Notes: generated from the letters alone by a model not told the origin. Positions 23,653-33,659 are shown, counted from the stretch's first letter. The stretch is 59,446 bases of DNA from Candidatus Woesearchaeota archaeon (GCA_016928155.1 JAFGLG010000008.1:1-59446), one strand, 5' to 3'. A program made the numbers and translations.

Positions 23653-26600
23653 TTTATCACTTCCTTGACAACATCATCGACAAACTCCCTCTTCCAGCCG
23701 ATGTCATAGAGCTTCTGCCTGATGACCTCACCTGAATGGCCGAGCTGCCTGAGATCAAGTATATAAGACTTAAGCCTAGCCCTGTCCTGGTCTATCGGCA
23801 TGGACTCCTTTCCGGCCTTCATCGATATATGCCTCTTCAATATGCCTATCATCTCGGCCCTGCCTGTCACATCCTCCAACTCCATGGCAAGCGCCTCGTC
23901 GCCCAGATCCTCCTTTGCCCACCTGTAGAAGTCAGATTCATCCAGGAACTGCTGATTAAGGTGCTGCTCAAAAGTGAAATCACTCATGGTCACAAGAGCC
24001 ATGTAGAAGTCCTTGATGTTCTTGATGGACCTTCCGTCATTGAGCACAAGATGCTGCGACGGATGGAGATCCTTTGGCTGGAACTCGTCAAACCTCTCTT
24101 CAGGAAGCAGGAAAGATGACTCCTCAGGCTGCTTTGAAGCAAGGACATAATATGCCAAGCCGCCGACAAGTGCGCCCAGCAGGACAACTGACAGGATTAC
24201 CCATAGAAGTGACCTTGACTTCACCGACGCAGGCTCCTCCTTCGCAGGACCTTCATCCTTCTCAGGCACGACACCACTTTCAGGCTGCTCCCTCGTGCCT
24301 GTGATCACAGTAGGCTGCTCCTTCACTGATTCCGGAATCCCCTTATCCCCTGAAGTTATCGCAAAATATGAAAAGCCGTCAGTCTCAGCCATGTAGAAAT
24401 GATAGTCTGAATCCTGGGTCACATAAGACGTGGGCAGGCGCACCCACCCGTCATTGAAATACCTGTTCAGATATACCCTCTTCTCGTCAAAATCATTCAG
24501 GCTGAACCACAATTTCTTGACCCTGAACTCTATCCTGATATCATCCATGTCGCTGTTCATCAGATTCGAAGAGGATATCCTGAGATATTCGAAGACATCC
24601 TCCAGGACAGGTACAGATGCAGGCAATCCCTCCACCTTCTCCATTGTTATGGTGATGCCACGGAGAGCCTTCAGAGGAATGAAAGTCAGCCTAGTGACAG
24701 CCAGCTCAGCATTGTCCACATTGAATACACCCTGGATGCCAGCCTCGATGGAATCCCATCTCCTTGAAGACCTTGAAGGAACTGTCTCGACATATTTCAT
24801 CACAAGCGGAGAGCCGCCCTTCATGACAAGGGGGGAACCTCCTCCGGAAGCTATATCATCAATTATGACAAGTGAGCTGGAGAACCTCTCCACACCAAAG
24901 GACCGGTTATCATACACTTTCACAGAGCAGTTCCATGTGTCACCCTTAGAAGTCAGGTCGGCAGAGAGGACATCGCTCGCGTTGCTCACATCCTGCCTGA
25001 CACCATCCTTCCACCAGTAATAATACACCGTCATATTGTCGCCGTCTATATCATTGATATTATTCTCCTTGCATGCAAGGCTGTCCTTATTGTAAGCGTG
25101 GCCGGAAGAAGAAGATAACGATGGAGCGGTTTGGGTTGGGGGTGTGTTTAGAATCTCCAAGAAATTCTGAGCACTCACTCCATCGTTACCATCAGAGTCA
25201 TAGCAGGACACATTCCAGGGATGGATGCCCTGCTTCAGCCTGAGGCTGAATGCGAAAGGGCTGCCCTCATCGACAAGCGTGCTGTTCCTGTATACGATCC
25301 CATTCACTGTGTCATTCAGGAACCATGTGCAGTTCGCCGGATTGATATGATTTGATGTGTTAGAAGTGAAATTGTAGATGTACTGCCTTGGCTTGATTAT
25401 CTGATGCCTTGCATCCCATGCATCCACACAGAAAGTATTGTTCACAACAGCATTCTGGCTGTAGAAAGGACCGTTCTTCAGACGGCTGTTATGGCAGATG
25501 ACAGAATCCCTGACCATGTTGCCTGATCCAGAGCTGAAATAGAAACCAAAAACTGTGTTCCCTGATATGTTTGCAGAGGATACATTGTTGGAACCTGCAC
25601 TGAAATAGAACCCATACCGGTTATCATATGAATAAGAGCCGGTGAAACTATTGCCTTCAGAACCTGATCCCAGAAGGAAGCCGGACTCATTATTGCTGTA
25701 TGACCCTGATCCATCAACAGTGCTGTTCAGGGAGGCTGAGAATACAAATCCATGCCGGTTGCCATAAGCCTCTGACCCTGATATGTAAGCCCTGTGGCTG
25801 TCAGTGATATTGAATCCGAGGACATTATCATATGAGATGACATCTGTGATGTCTGCGTCGTCACATCCTGACATGAGCAGACCATTATTATTGCTGTAAA
25901 GGCCAAGCCTTGAATATGTACCTATACCGCTCAATAAGCACCTGATGCCATGAGCCCGATTATCATACGAATCAGTATCAAGTATCCTGACCCTGCCAGA
26001 AGATGAGACGCTGATGCCATCAGAGTTATTGTAGATGAAAGAATCATCAATGGTCGTGTTGAGCGCATCATCAAGCATGATACCCTCATCTGCGCTGTCA
26101 AAAACCCATGTGCCAATGATCTGATTCCTATGTGAACTCTCCAGCAGGACACCCATACCATTCCCTGAAATGAAAGAATTTCTCACAATGTTCCCATGGC
26201 TATCCACTGAATAGAACCCAAGATCAGATGAACCATGAACAATCACATTGTCAAACATGTTGCTTCCACTCCCCAGCAGATATATGCCTTGGGACATGTT
26301 CATGACAGTGCAATCAGAGAATTCATTGCCGGAGGATGTGCCGACGACAAACCCCATATACCCGTGACTCACATCAATACCCTGGAAATCATTGCTGGAG
26401 CTGTTTTCCAGAATGACCCCGTAGGTGTTCGATGTCATGGCCATTCTGCTGAAATCATTGGTGCCTGAACCATTATCCAAATAGAGACCATAGGTGCTGC
26501 CATTGACGGACTCATCCTCAAAATCATTAGTCCTGCAATGATCCAGGTAAGCGCCATAAGCGTTTGACATATAATCATTTCCTGTGAATACGCTGCCAGT

Positions 26601-27191
26601 GCAGTTTGACAGAAACAGCCCAAAATCCTGCCCTTCAAAAGAGCAGCCTATCACTGAGTTCATATCGCTGTCCTCGCAGGACAGACCTTTGCTGTTGCTG
26701 CCCGAGACAACATCAAGAAACACATTCCTGTCTGAACCTCCGGATAAGGATATGCCTGACCCTGAGTTGTTCACAAGATCGCTTGAGTTCAGGATATTAT
26801 AAGTGCTGTTGAACAGCACGAAACCATCATTGTTATCATACGCCCTTATGCCATGGAACTCATTATCAGAGCTTGAATCCAGGAATATAGCGGAGTCAAA
26901 ATACCTGAAAGTGCAGTCCTTTACCGTGATGTTGGTCCTGCTGTGCAGGTAGATGCCGAATCCTGACCAGGCGCTGCCGCTGAATTCAGACCCGTTGCAG
27001 TCCAGGACAATATCATCTGATGTGAAATTGAAAATCCCATTACCATCAACATCAGAGATGTAATAAGGCGTTGAACGATAACAGACAGTATCTGAAGAAG
27101 ATACCATGGTGTTGTCAGCCGACGGCGTGATGCAGGCGAATACAGGAGTGACTAGCAGAACTGCCAATGCCAGCCATATGACCTGTCTCAA
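23649..27191 (-). CDS. Beta-helix surface receptor-like protein with PGF-pre-PGF domain and cytoplasmic tail
   Basis: The 1180-residue protein has a signal peptide (to about residue 19), then about 600 residues of NosD-type right-handed beta-helix repeats full of N-x-S/T sequons. An Ig-like stretch, the tandem motif GGGSPLVMKGGSPLVMK (about residues 786-802) and a domain of about 165 residues follow. This domain ends GFSYFAIT and matches the archaeal PGF-pre-PGF type. No PGF-CTERM anchor follows. There is a membrane helix (about 1020-1042) and about 135 cytoplasmic residues: a DUF5752-like helical domain (IKNIKDFYMALVTMSDFTFEQ) and a terminal module of about 40 residues with GW-x-REFVDDVV. 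The TTG start overlaps the previous stop as TTGA. A sensor linking surface contact to the cytoplasm is a reasonable inference. Confidence 0.82.
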   Translation of the reverse strand: MRQVIWLALAVLLVTPVFACITPSADNTMVSSSDTVCYRSTPYYISDVDGNGIFNFTSDDIVLDCNGSEFSGSAWSGFGIYLHSRTNITVKDCTFRYFDSAIFLDSSSDNEFHGIRAYDNNDGFVLFNSTYNILNSSDLVNNSGSGISLSGGSDRNVFLDVVSGSNSKGLSCEDSDMNSVIGCSFEGQDFGLFLSNCTGSVFTGNDYMSNAYGAYLDHCRTNDFEDESVNGSTYGLYLDNGSGTNDFSRMAMTSNTYGVILENSSSNDFQGIDVSHGYMGFVVGTSSGNEFSDCTVMNMSQGIYLLGSGSNMFDNVIVHGSSDLGFYSVDSHGNIVRNSFISGNGMGVLLESSHRNQIIGTWVFDSADEGIMLDDALNTTIDDSFIYNNSDGISVSSSGRVRILDTDSYDNRAHGIRCLLSGIGTYSRLGLYSNNNGLLMSGCDDADITDVISYDNVLGFNITDSHRAYISGSEAYGNRHGFVFSASLNSTVDGSGSYSNNESGFLLGSGSEGNSFTGSYSYDNRYGFYFSAGSNNVSSANISGNTVFGFYFSSGSGNMVRDSVICHNSRLKNGPFYSQNAVVNNTFCVDAWDARHQIIKPRQYIYNFTSNTSNHINPANCTWFLNDTVNGIVYRNSTLVDEGSPFAFSLRLKQGIHPWNVSCYDSDGNDGVSAQNFLEILNTPPTQTAPSLSSSSGHAYNKDSLACKENNINDIDGDNMTVYYYWWKDGVRQDVSNASDVLSADLTSKGDTWNCSVKVYDNRSFGVERFSSSLVIIDDIASGGGSPLVMKGGSPLVMKYVETVPSRSSRRWDSIEAGIQGVFNVDNAELAVTRLTFIPLKALRGITITMEKVEGLPASVPVLEDVFEYLRISSSNLMNSDMDDIRIEFRVKKLWFSLNDFDEKRVYLNRYFNDGWVRLPTSYVTQDSDYHFYMAETDGFSYFAITSGDKGIPESVKEQPTVITGTREQPESGVVPEKDEGPAKEEPASVKSRSLLWVILSVVLLGALVGGLAYYVLASKQPEESSFLLPEERFDEFQPKDLHPSQHLVLNDGRSIKNIKDFYMALVTMSDFTFEQHLNQQFLDESDFYRWAKEDLGDEALAMELEDVTGRAEMIGILKRHISMKAGKESMPIDQDRARLKSYILDLRQLGHSGEVIRQKLYDIGWKREFVDDVVKEVIK
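24789..24845 (-). other. Tandem GGSPLVMK motif coding segment
   Basis: Two adjacent copies of GGSPLVMK are encoded here, just before the PGF-pre-PGF-type domain. Matching motifs are encoded at about 27868-27905, 40470-40525 and 49855-49915 in three other surface-protein genes of this window. It is listed separately because the motif, not the surrounding domain, is what they share. Confidence 0.75.
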
Positions 27192-28105
27192 TCTTTCATC
27201 ATCTCATCAAGCTTCTTGTCAATCTCGCCGATCTCCTTATGGGCCCTTGAACGATAACTGTAGATATAAAAACCGAGCATTCCTGCAACAATGACAACAG
27301 CCAACAGGACCCACAGCCAGTCCATGCCCTTTACAGCCTCAAAGAATCTCGGAACAAGCAATTCCTTCTCCATCTCCCTGACAGTCAAGCCCTGCTTCGA
27401 GACCTGATATCCTGCCTTCTTCGCGTTCAGCAGGATCTGGCCCTTCTCCTTTGACTTTGTGCTGTACATGCCATCTTTATCAGTAACAAAAGAATCTTTC
27501 CTGCCGCTCGGGTAAATCATGACAATCTCTGCTCCAGACACAGGACTGCCCGCATCATCTGTGATGATTATCGTCATAAGATCACCGATTCTGATCTCTG
27601 AAGGCGCATCAATCACCAATACCGGCAGGCTGCATGAGCCGCAATCCTTTGCGCATCCTGCACAGCCCTCATCCAGACTGCAAATGCTGTCACCGCATTC
27701 AGCAATATGATCATCCTTGACAGCATCTCCTGTGATATCCTTCTGAGGCGCAGGCGGGGACACAGGAGGCGGCACAGGCTCTTCTGGCTGACAGACACCG
27801 CAATCCTGAGGACATTTGGCACATGTCTCGCCGGTCTGGCAGTTCCCATTGCCGCATACTACTATGAAACCTGCTTTCAAGACCAATGGAGACCCACCAT
27901 CACCAGAGGGGGTTGTATCATCCCCTGCAGGAACATAGCCTCCGCCCATGAAGACACCCAGCTCCTCATCGCCGGTCTGGCCATGATAGAACTGCTCATC
28001 GCCAGTGTTCGGGATGATAAATTCCGGGTCCATGGCTGAAGCCATGAATGTAAACAGCAAAACAGCCAAAACATACACAATCCAAATCCTTTCTTTTGTT
28101 CTCAT
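27188..28105 (-). CDS. Membrane-anchored Ig-like protein with cysteine motifs and GGSPLVLK
   Basis: The chosen ATG (28105) overlaps the previous stop as ATGA and gives a signal peptide RTKERIWIVYVLAVLLFTFMASA. A longer frame would place 31 implausible residues before it. Features in order are a Gly/Asp-rich segment with GDGGSPLVLKAG (about residues 68-79), two cysteine motifs (CGNGNCQTGETCAKCPQDCG and CGDSICSLDEGCAGCAKDC) of a known archaeal surface pattern, a beta-sandwich of the carboxypeptidase-regulatory/Ig kind (about 168-245), a membrane helix (about 260-285), and a charged tail IGEIDKKLDEMMKD. The 305-residue protein has the layout of an anchor for the secreted adhesin encoded upstream, which lacks a membrane segment. 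It ends in a TTGA overlap. Confidence 0.75.
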   Translation of the reverse strand: MRTKERIWIVYVLAVLLFTFMASAMDPEFIIPNTGDEQFYHGQTGDEELGVFMGGGYVPAGDDTTPSGDGGSPLVLKAGFIVVCGNGNCQTGETCAKCPQDCGVCQPEEPVPPPVSPPAPQKDITGDAVKDDHIAECGDSICSLDEGCAGCAKDCGSCSLPVLVIDAPSEIRIGDLMTIIITDDAGSPVSGAEIVMIYPSGRKDSFVTDKDGMYSTKSKEKGQILLNAKKAGYQVSKQGLTVREMEKELLVPRFFEAVKGMDWLWVLLAVVIVAGMLGFYIYSYRSRAHKEIGEIDKKLDEMMKD

Positions 28106-31100
28106 GGTCCTGGTATCCCACATACTGTATGAGATGAGATTGTTATCACAGCAGTGCCATTGTAGAAGCATGGCTCGTGCAGCGAGGTGCTGTAACAAAT
28201 GTCACCTTCTACCATACTCCCTCCATCACATTCACCCGGATTGAAGAAACCGCTATTTGATATTACAGTTTCCCCCACTTTGAGATTCCCTGTCTTAATG
28301 GTTACATTGCCGTCAATATCGTCGATATACAATCTCGTGGTGCCGCCAGCCAGGAAGACCAAGGGAGAGTTGGAGCTGTAGTTGGTGGCATATACTGTGC
28401 CCGAAATGTTGGCATCACCCATGACATCCAGTGCATTAGCAGGATACCCGTCTGACTGCGAGCCGCCAATCCAGAGACCTCCTGATGACAGATTGAACCT
28501 GTACTTAGCATTCCCACCGGAATTTTGGATGCTAAATTCTTCATATGTACCTGTCTGTATTGCACCTGCATTCTGAATCAGCTGACTACCCATATCAAGC
28601 GTACCACCCAATAACAGACTACTGGCTGTGAGCCAAGTACCATCAAAGCCAAAATTCGCCACATTCTGGATAGCCCCATTTCCGGGATATAAACCTGCAG
28701 CAAAATACACATTATCCCCAAAAGAGGCGTTACCTGAAACTGTCAGTCTCTCAGAAGGAGTATCAGTGCCAATACCGACATTCCTGCCCAGATCAGCAGG
28801 ATACATATTATTGCCTGAGATGTTCCAATCACCATCATCCGCACCAGAAGGCCAGCTGATCTGACAATCACCATCCAAGCAGAGCTCTGGAGTATAAATC
28901 TTACCAGAAGCATCAGAAACATTGATGTTTCCATTCACATCAAGCTTTGCAGAAGGCGAAGAAGTGCCAATACCGACATTGCCCTCATTCTCAATCACCA
29001 ACCTTGGGAATAACAATGATGTCGAATTACTCTGAATAAAAGACAGCTTAGTCCCATCATTCTCAATATCCCAATTGTGCCTGTCAGCCAGATCCACCTC
29101 ACTCAACCTAATAGTAGGACTAGTACCTGCAGTAATATGGATACTCTCCTCAGGCGTTGACTCACCAATACCAATCCTACGATTAGACCCATTAAAATAC
29201 ATTCCCGCATCAACCCCCATAGGTATTGAACCGCTGCCCTCAACATGCAATGTCGGACGGACATCCAACCTCGCCACAGGAGAATCAGTGCCGATACCTA
29301 CATTGCCATCATCCCCAATATAAACCTTAGTATCACCAGAAGTCTGCAAACGCAACGGACTGTTGCTGCTCACATTACTAGCAAACAAAGTGCCAGAAAT
29401 ATTCACATCCTGCGGATAACCCACCCTCGGAACAATCTGCGAAGAAGTATTAGTCCAAGGAGAATCACCGCTCGGCCAACCAGTCTGACAATCACCACCC
29501 AAACAAAGCTCATGAGTGTAAATCTTACCAGAGGCACCGCTTACATTGATACTGCCGTTCACAAACACACCAAGCCCCCCTTCAAAATAACCAGAATAAC
29601 CATCCGGGCTGACAACAAGACCATGCACACCAAATGTCTCTCCAGAAGATGCACTTGCATTGCCAAAAACACCTGCAGAACCATCAGTCGAACCTGCTGA
29701 AATACCCATCACACCATATCCTGACCTTGAACCAATTTTGGAACTTTCATCACAAAAACCATACACACCTGCACTGCCATTGGCTGTCTCTGCACTCGAT
29801 TCTCCCATCACACCATACACAACAGCATTACCTGTCACAACCCCTTTCACTCCGGCCACATCCGGATTTGTGCTCCCGGTTGATCCATAGACACCATAAC
29901 TATTGCTGCTGGACCCGGCAACACCAACATCATTTATACTATTCCCAGAAACACCATTACCTGAATCGACTAAAGACTGAAGGCCTCTAGTATAAACAAA
30001 ATGACCAAATCTTGTTGAGTTTGCGTTGGAATTCGTGACATCCTTGCCGATCGCTATCGCATAATTAGCATTCGCCACAGCACCATCACCGATAGCGATT
30101 GAATACATACCAGATGCAGTAGCGTCACCAAAGGCCATTGAAGCGGTATTTGACGCATAACTCGATGAACCTATCGAGATAGAATCAGACCCGCGAGCAA
30201 CGCTCAAGCTCCCAATAGAGATAGCATCAGTAGCCAATGCATCAGCATTCCAACCCAGTGCAACTGACCCAGCAGTACCATTAGCATCTGATTGAGTGCC
30301 CAAAGCGAGATTATGACTACCCTCTGCAAATGTGCTATAACCCAAAGCTATCGTACCTGTCCCTGAAGCATTTGCATCAAGCCCAAATGCCATCGCAAAA
30401 TCACCTGAAGCCTGCGCATCACTGCCGATGTAAAATGATTCTGGCATAGTGATGTTGCCTGAGACATTGATGCCATCATCAGTGTCCAAAAGCTTCCCCA
30501 CTGTAATCTCCGAATTACTACCCCACAAAGCATAATAATCCGCTGCCCCAGAACCACTTACATTACCATCGCCTCCACACAAGCCATTATCCTGAGTACA
30601 TACGGGGCTGCCATTTGCTTCAACAACACCATCACTCTTCACCAAGAATCTCGTCTCAGTGTTGTTATCAGTTACCTTAAGCATATCATAAAGGGCAGCA
30701 TAATCACCACCAACAATCTCCTGATATGCCTTGCCATCACTCTGAATATTAATTCCCGCTCTATCATTAATATCACTATCATTGAAAACCTCGGCCAGTG
30801 CACCAACATAACTATTTTCACCTTGTTTTTCTACATCTATGAACATAAAAGCAGAACGCCTAGTCGGATTCTTAAAACTATCCAACTCCACATAATTATA
30901 ATCATTCAAAGAACCATCAGCACTAACCCCAGCAACATATCCCACATATTCAGAATCCCCTGTCTCATTATCATATTTCCATGTTGTAAAACCCTCAAGA
31001 TTACCACCCCAAGAATTCTGCCAAGTTGAAGGATTACCAATATGCACATTGCCTTTGCTATCCACCAACTGCAAAATCTTGCTCTCATTATCCCTAACCT

Positions 31101-33348
31101 CAATAATATTATCTGTCTGCCCATCAGCAGCTTCAAAAACTCCAACCTGAGTATCAAAATCCCCCTTAACATCAAGCTTTGCAGAAGGTGATGAGGTGCC
31201 AATACCGACATAACCTTTGCTTTCCGTCCCATTATGAGCCAAAACAACATTACCATCAGTAGAACCATCACCACCGGTAATATAAACATCACCACCAACA
31301 CCAGATGCAGAACCAGGCTCAATAATAAGATTACCACCGCTACCAAAAGAAGAAAATGTCTTAATCCTACTATTAGAATTCTTAAAAGCAATATCACCAA
31401 CAATCTGCAATCTCCCCTCAGATCCGTTAAAAGTCAGATGCTCAGCATAAGACAGATTTTCGGCATCCTCCCAATAAGCAAGCCTACTTGCCATACCTGA
31501 ACCACTTACATTACCATCGCCTCCACACAAGCCATTATCAGCAGTGCAAACCTCACTGCCATTCACCCACATTCTGGAGTTAGCACCGCTGACATTGACA
31601 TTACCATTGATGTCCAATCTCTGTGTCGGATCCTCTGTACCGATGCCTATATACCCATGATTATCTGCAGTCATAACCACACTATTATCCACTACAACAT
31701 AAACCTCCCTGGCATCACTATCCACACGAAGCCCATCCGTGTTACCAATAGTGGTGACATCCCAAACACCAGAGGATTTGCCAAAGGTGATTGAACCATT
31801 GTTCCTAATGCCACCACCAACAACTAATCTCTCAGTAGGATTCAATGCACCAACACCTACATTGCCAGTGGCATCATCAACATAAACCCTCGTAATCCCA
31901 CCAGTCTGCAGCTGCAAAGGACTGTTGCTACTCACATTACTCGCAAACAAAGTACCACTGATATTCACATCCTGCGGATAACCAGCCCCAGGAACAATCT
32001 GCGTACTCGTATTCGTCCAAGGAGAATCACTGCCAGAACCACACAAGCCATTATCAGCAGTGCAGACCTTACTATCATTCACCCAAGCATAATCACCAGT
32101 GATATTAGCCTGACCCTCAACATGCAACTTCTGCGAAGGAGAAGAAGTGCCAATACCGACATTAGAATCACCGTCAGCATACAACAACATTTCAGACCCC
32201 CTAATATCATAAATCCAAAAACTCCTAGAGTCAAGATCACTCTCATTATCAACCCAAAAACCGACCAAATAAGCATTCTGCCAAACATCAGAAGAATCCC
32301 CATAACCAAAAGCTATCTCACTGCCAGCACCCTCACCCAAACCCGGCACCTTAGCACCAAAATAAGACTCAGACCACTGACTACCAGAATCCTCATAAAC
32401 CAAAAGCTTCTCCCAATCCTGAGCCATTATCCCAGATGGCAAAGTCCCATCACCGACAATCACACCACCATTAACATCCAACTTCGCAGAAGGAGAAGAA
32501 GTACCAACACCAACATTGCCCTCTTTATGCACAGTCAACAAGGCATCCCTTGAATCTGTGCTATTGTAAATAATCGAAAAGCTATCAGGAGAAACATATT
32601 CCCCCAGCCCAGCAAACCAGTCCACTCCTTCAGGGTTCTGAATCCTCAAACCAGCACCAGCACGAGTATTACCCCTCTGCAAAATCAACTCAGGACCCAA
32701 AACATAACTCGATGGAGCAAAGGTATCATTAACCAAAATCTTAGCACCAGAACCCATAACATCAAGCTTCTCAGAAGGAGAATCAGTACCAATACCCACA
32801 TTCCTGCTCAGATCAGCAGGAAACATGTTATTACCCGAGATATTCCAGTCGTCATCCCCGAAAGGTGGGCAGTTCGTGCCATTGGCTAGGCAAGCAGAAA
32901 CTCCATTGACCTGAAGATCAGTATCTGAACTTATAATACCAGCAACATCAACATCACCGACAGCAAAGATATCGCTGAAGAGGCCTGAGTTAATCTCGTG
33001 GACTTCCCTGAGGGAACCGCCCCGATATTCACAGATGTATGAAGGCGTGCCAGTCATTCCTGTTATGTTAACACTGGCATAGCCCACACCATAAGCATCA
33101 GTAGTGATCGCCTGCGAATCTGACAGGAGAACACCTGTGCAGTCAGCTGAAGTCGTCAGGTTGAATACATAATCAAATGCTGTATTCGAGACAACCTTGC
33201 CTGCGGAAAGTGGCCTGACATAAAAAGAGAGGGAGCCAGCTGCCGCTATGGGCAGTATCAAGAGGACAGCAAATACCATAAGAAGCAGGAGCTTTGAGCT
33301 GAAAAGAGCTAACTTTGCAGCCATCCCGATGGTATTCTTTCCTCTCAT
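28102..33348 (-). CDS. Giant secreted adhesin with phage tail-fibre and YadA-head-like repeats
   Basis: After a signal peptide (about residues 8-38) the 1748-residue protein is built of repeats. Phage tail-fibre-type units (NVGIGTSSPSAKLDVNG, at least eight times) alternate with short CLGGDCQTGWPSG-type cysteine loops. A central block (about residues 940-1090) has YadA/Hia-like left-handed beta-roll repeats such as GTIALGYST and SISIGSSSYAS. Tail-fibre GVYG repeats follow. These folds are normally trimeric and receptor-binding. There is no C-terminal membrane helix, so another protein must hold it. I place the start at the ATG with GAGGTG 6 bases upstream. A GTG two codons earlier overlaps the regulator stop. 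Sequence blocks are repeated at DNA level, and the central coding strand differs visibly in composition from its neighbours, hinting at acquisition or recombination. Confidence 0.82.
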   Translation of the reverse strand: MRGKNTIGMAAKLALFSSKLLLLMVFAVLLILPIAAAGSLSFYVRPLSAGKVVSNTAFDYVFNLTTSADCTGVLLSDSQAITTDAYGVGYASVNITGMTGTPSYICEYRGGSLREVHEINSGLFSDIFAVGDVDVAGIISSDTDLQVNGVSACLANGTNCPPFGDDDWNISGNNMFPADLSRNVGIGTDSPSEKLDVMGSGAKILVNDTFAPSSYVLGPELILQRGNTRAGAGLRIQNPEGVDWFAGLGEYVSPDSFSIIYNSTDSRDALLTVHKEGNVGVGTSSPSAKLDVNGGVIVGDGTLPSGIMAQDWEKLLVYEDSGSQWSESYFGAKVPGLGEGAGSEIAFGYGDSSDVWQNAYLVGFWVDNESDLDSRSFWIYDIRGSEMLLYADGDSNVGIGTSSPSQKLHVEGQANITGDYAWVNDSKVCTADNGLCGSGSDSPWTNTSTQIVPGAGYPQDVNISGTLFASNVSSNSPLQLQTGGITRVYVDDATGNVGVGALNPTERLVVGGGIRNNGSITFGKSSGVWDVTTIGNTDGLRVDSDAREVYVVVDNSVVMTADNHGYIGIGTEDPTQRLDINGNVNVSGANSRMWVNGSEVCTADNGLCGGDGNVSGSGMASRLAYWEDAENLSYAEHLTFNGSEGRLQIVGDIAFKNSNSRIKTFSSFGSGGNLIIEPGSASGVGGDVYITGGDGSTDGNVVLAHNGTESKGYVGIGTSSPSAKLDVKGDFDTQVGVFEAADGQTDNIIEVRDNESKILQLVDSKGNVHIGNPSTWQNSWGGNLEGFTTWKYDNETGDSEYVGYVAGVSADGSLNDYNYVELDSFKNPTRRSAFMFIDVEKQGENSYVGALAEVFNDSDINDRAGINIQSDGKAYQEIVGGDYAALYDMLKVTDNNTETRFLVKSDGVVEANGSPVCTQDNGLCGGDGNVSGSGAADYYALWGSNSEITVGKLLDTDDGINVSGNITMPESFYIGSDAQASGDFAMAFGLDANASGTGTIALGYSTFAEGSHNLALGTQSDANGTAGSVALGWNADALATDAISIGSLSVARGSDSISIGSSSYASNTASMAFGDATASGMYSIAIGDGAVANANYAIAIGKDVTNSNANSTRFGHFVYTRGLQSLVDSGNGVSGNSINDVGVAGSSSNSYGVYGSTGSTNPDVAGVKGVVTGNAVVYGVMGESSAETANGSAGVYGFCDESSKIGSRSGYGVMGISAGSTDGSAGVFGNASASSGETFGVHGLVVSPDGYSGYFEGGLGVFVNGSINVSGASGKIYTHELCLGGDCQTGWPSGDSPWTNTSSQIVPRVGYPQDVNISGTLFASNVSSNSPLRLQTSGDTKVYIGDDGNVGIGTDSPVARLDVRPTLHVEGSGSIPMGVDAGMYFNGSNRRIGIGESTPEESIHITAGTSPTIRLSEVDLADRHNWDIENDGTKLSFIQSNSTSLLFPRLVIENEGNVGIGTSSPSAKLDVNGNINVSDASGKIYTPELCLDGDCQISWPSGADDGDWNISGNNMYPADLGRNVGIGTDTPSERLTVSGNASFGDNVYFAAGLYPGNGAIQNVANFGFDGTWLTASSLLLGGTLDMGSQLIQNAGAIQTGTYEEFSIQNSGGNAKYRFNLSSGGLWIGGSQSDGYPANALDVMGDANISGTVYATNYSSNSPLVFLAGGTTRLYIDDIDGNVTIKTGNLKVGETVISNSGFFNPGECDGGSMVEGDICYSTSLHEPCFYNGTAVITISSHTVCGIPGP
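30551..30591. repeat. 41-bp exact direct repeat inside the adhesin gene (copy 1)
   Basis: The 41 bases are identical to 31499-31539, about 950 bp away, and a third similar block lies near 32040. They encode the recurring short cysteine loop (VCTQDNGLCGGDGNVSGSG type). Such exact repeats allow slippage or recombination that changes the number of tail-fibre units. Confidence 0.8.
31499..31539. repeat. 41-bp exact direct repeat inside the adhesin gene (copy 2)
   Basis: This is the partner of the repeat at 30551-30591. A further near-identical block of about 65 bp links about 29350-29420 with about 31919-31984. The pattern shows that units of this gene have been duplicated recently enough to remain alike at DNA level. 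Confidence 0.8.
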
Positions 33349-33350
33349 TT

Positions 33351-33611
33351 TCACACCTCTTTCCTGATCATCTGCTCAAGGAATCTTGTCTTTTCATTAT
33401 TAGGCCATTTGTAGGCCTTGAATTTCGAGACTTTCATGACTTCAACAAGATTCAGGGACACAAGCTTATTCACTATCCTGAATATTGTTGAGACCGGAAC
33501 GCCAGACTTCTGGGAGATCTCCCTCAGATAGAACTCGTGCGACTTGTGGTCCATGAATAATCTTATCACTGCCAATATCTTTGCGTCGAAGAGCTCTTCC
33601 AAAAGTCCCAT
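33351..33611 (-). CDS. Winged-helix transcription regulator heading the adhesin operon
   Basis: The 86-residue protein has the helix-turn-helix YLREISQKSGVPVSTIFRIVNKLVSLNLVEV followed by a short wing (KVSKFKAYKWP), typical of TrmB/ArsR/MarR-like archaeal regulators. It has no ligand domain, so it probably acts as a simple dimeric repressor. The ATG follows the TATA-like ACTATATAAAC by about 28 bases, and the palindrome TTCTA-TTTA-TAGAA sits directly upstream of that box, which suggests autoregulation. Its stop lies 2 bases before the adhesin ATG, so it is co-transcribed with the whole surface operon. Confidence 0.85.
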   Translation of the reverse strand: MGLLEELFDAKILAVIRLFMDHKSHEFYLREISQKSGVPVSTIFRIVNKLVSLNLVEVMKVSKFKAYKWPNNEKTRFLEQMIRKEV

Positions 33612-33645
33612 GCAAAGCGAAATCCATATATGGGTTTATATAGTT

Positions 33646-33659
33646 TTCTATTTATAGAA
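33646..33659. promoter_or_regulatory. Palindrome TTCTA-TTTA-TAGAA before the regulator promoter
   Basis: It lies immediately upstream of the TATA-like box of the winged-helix gene, the usual place for an archaeal activator or autoregulatory site. A second copy is at 33915-33928. Confidence 0.55.

Noticed and set aside
30551-31539. CRISPR-like direct repeats
   Set aside because: Repeats are widely and irregularly spaced and lie in frame within the adhesin coding sequence.
28102-33348. Integrated phage remnant suggested by tail-fibre repeats
   Set aside because: No capsid, terminase, integrase or att site is seen. The gene has a signal peptide and belongs to a surface operon.
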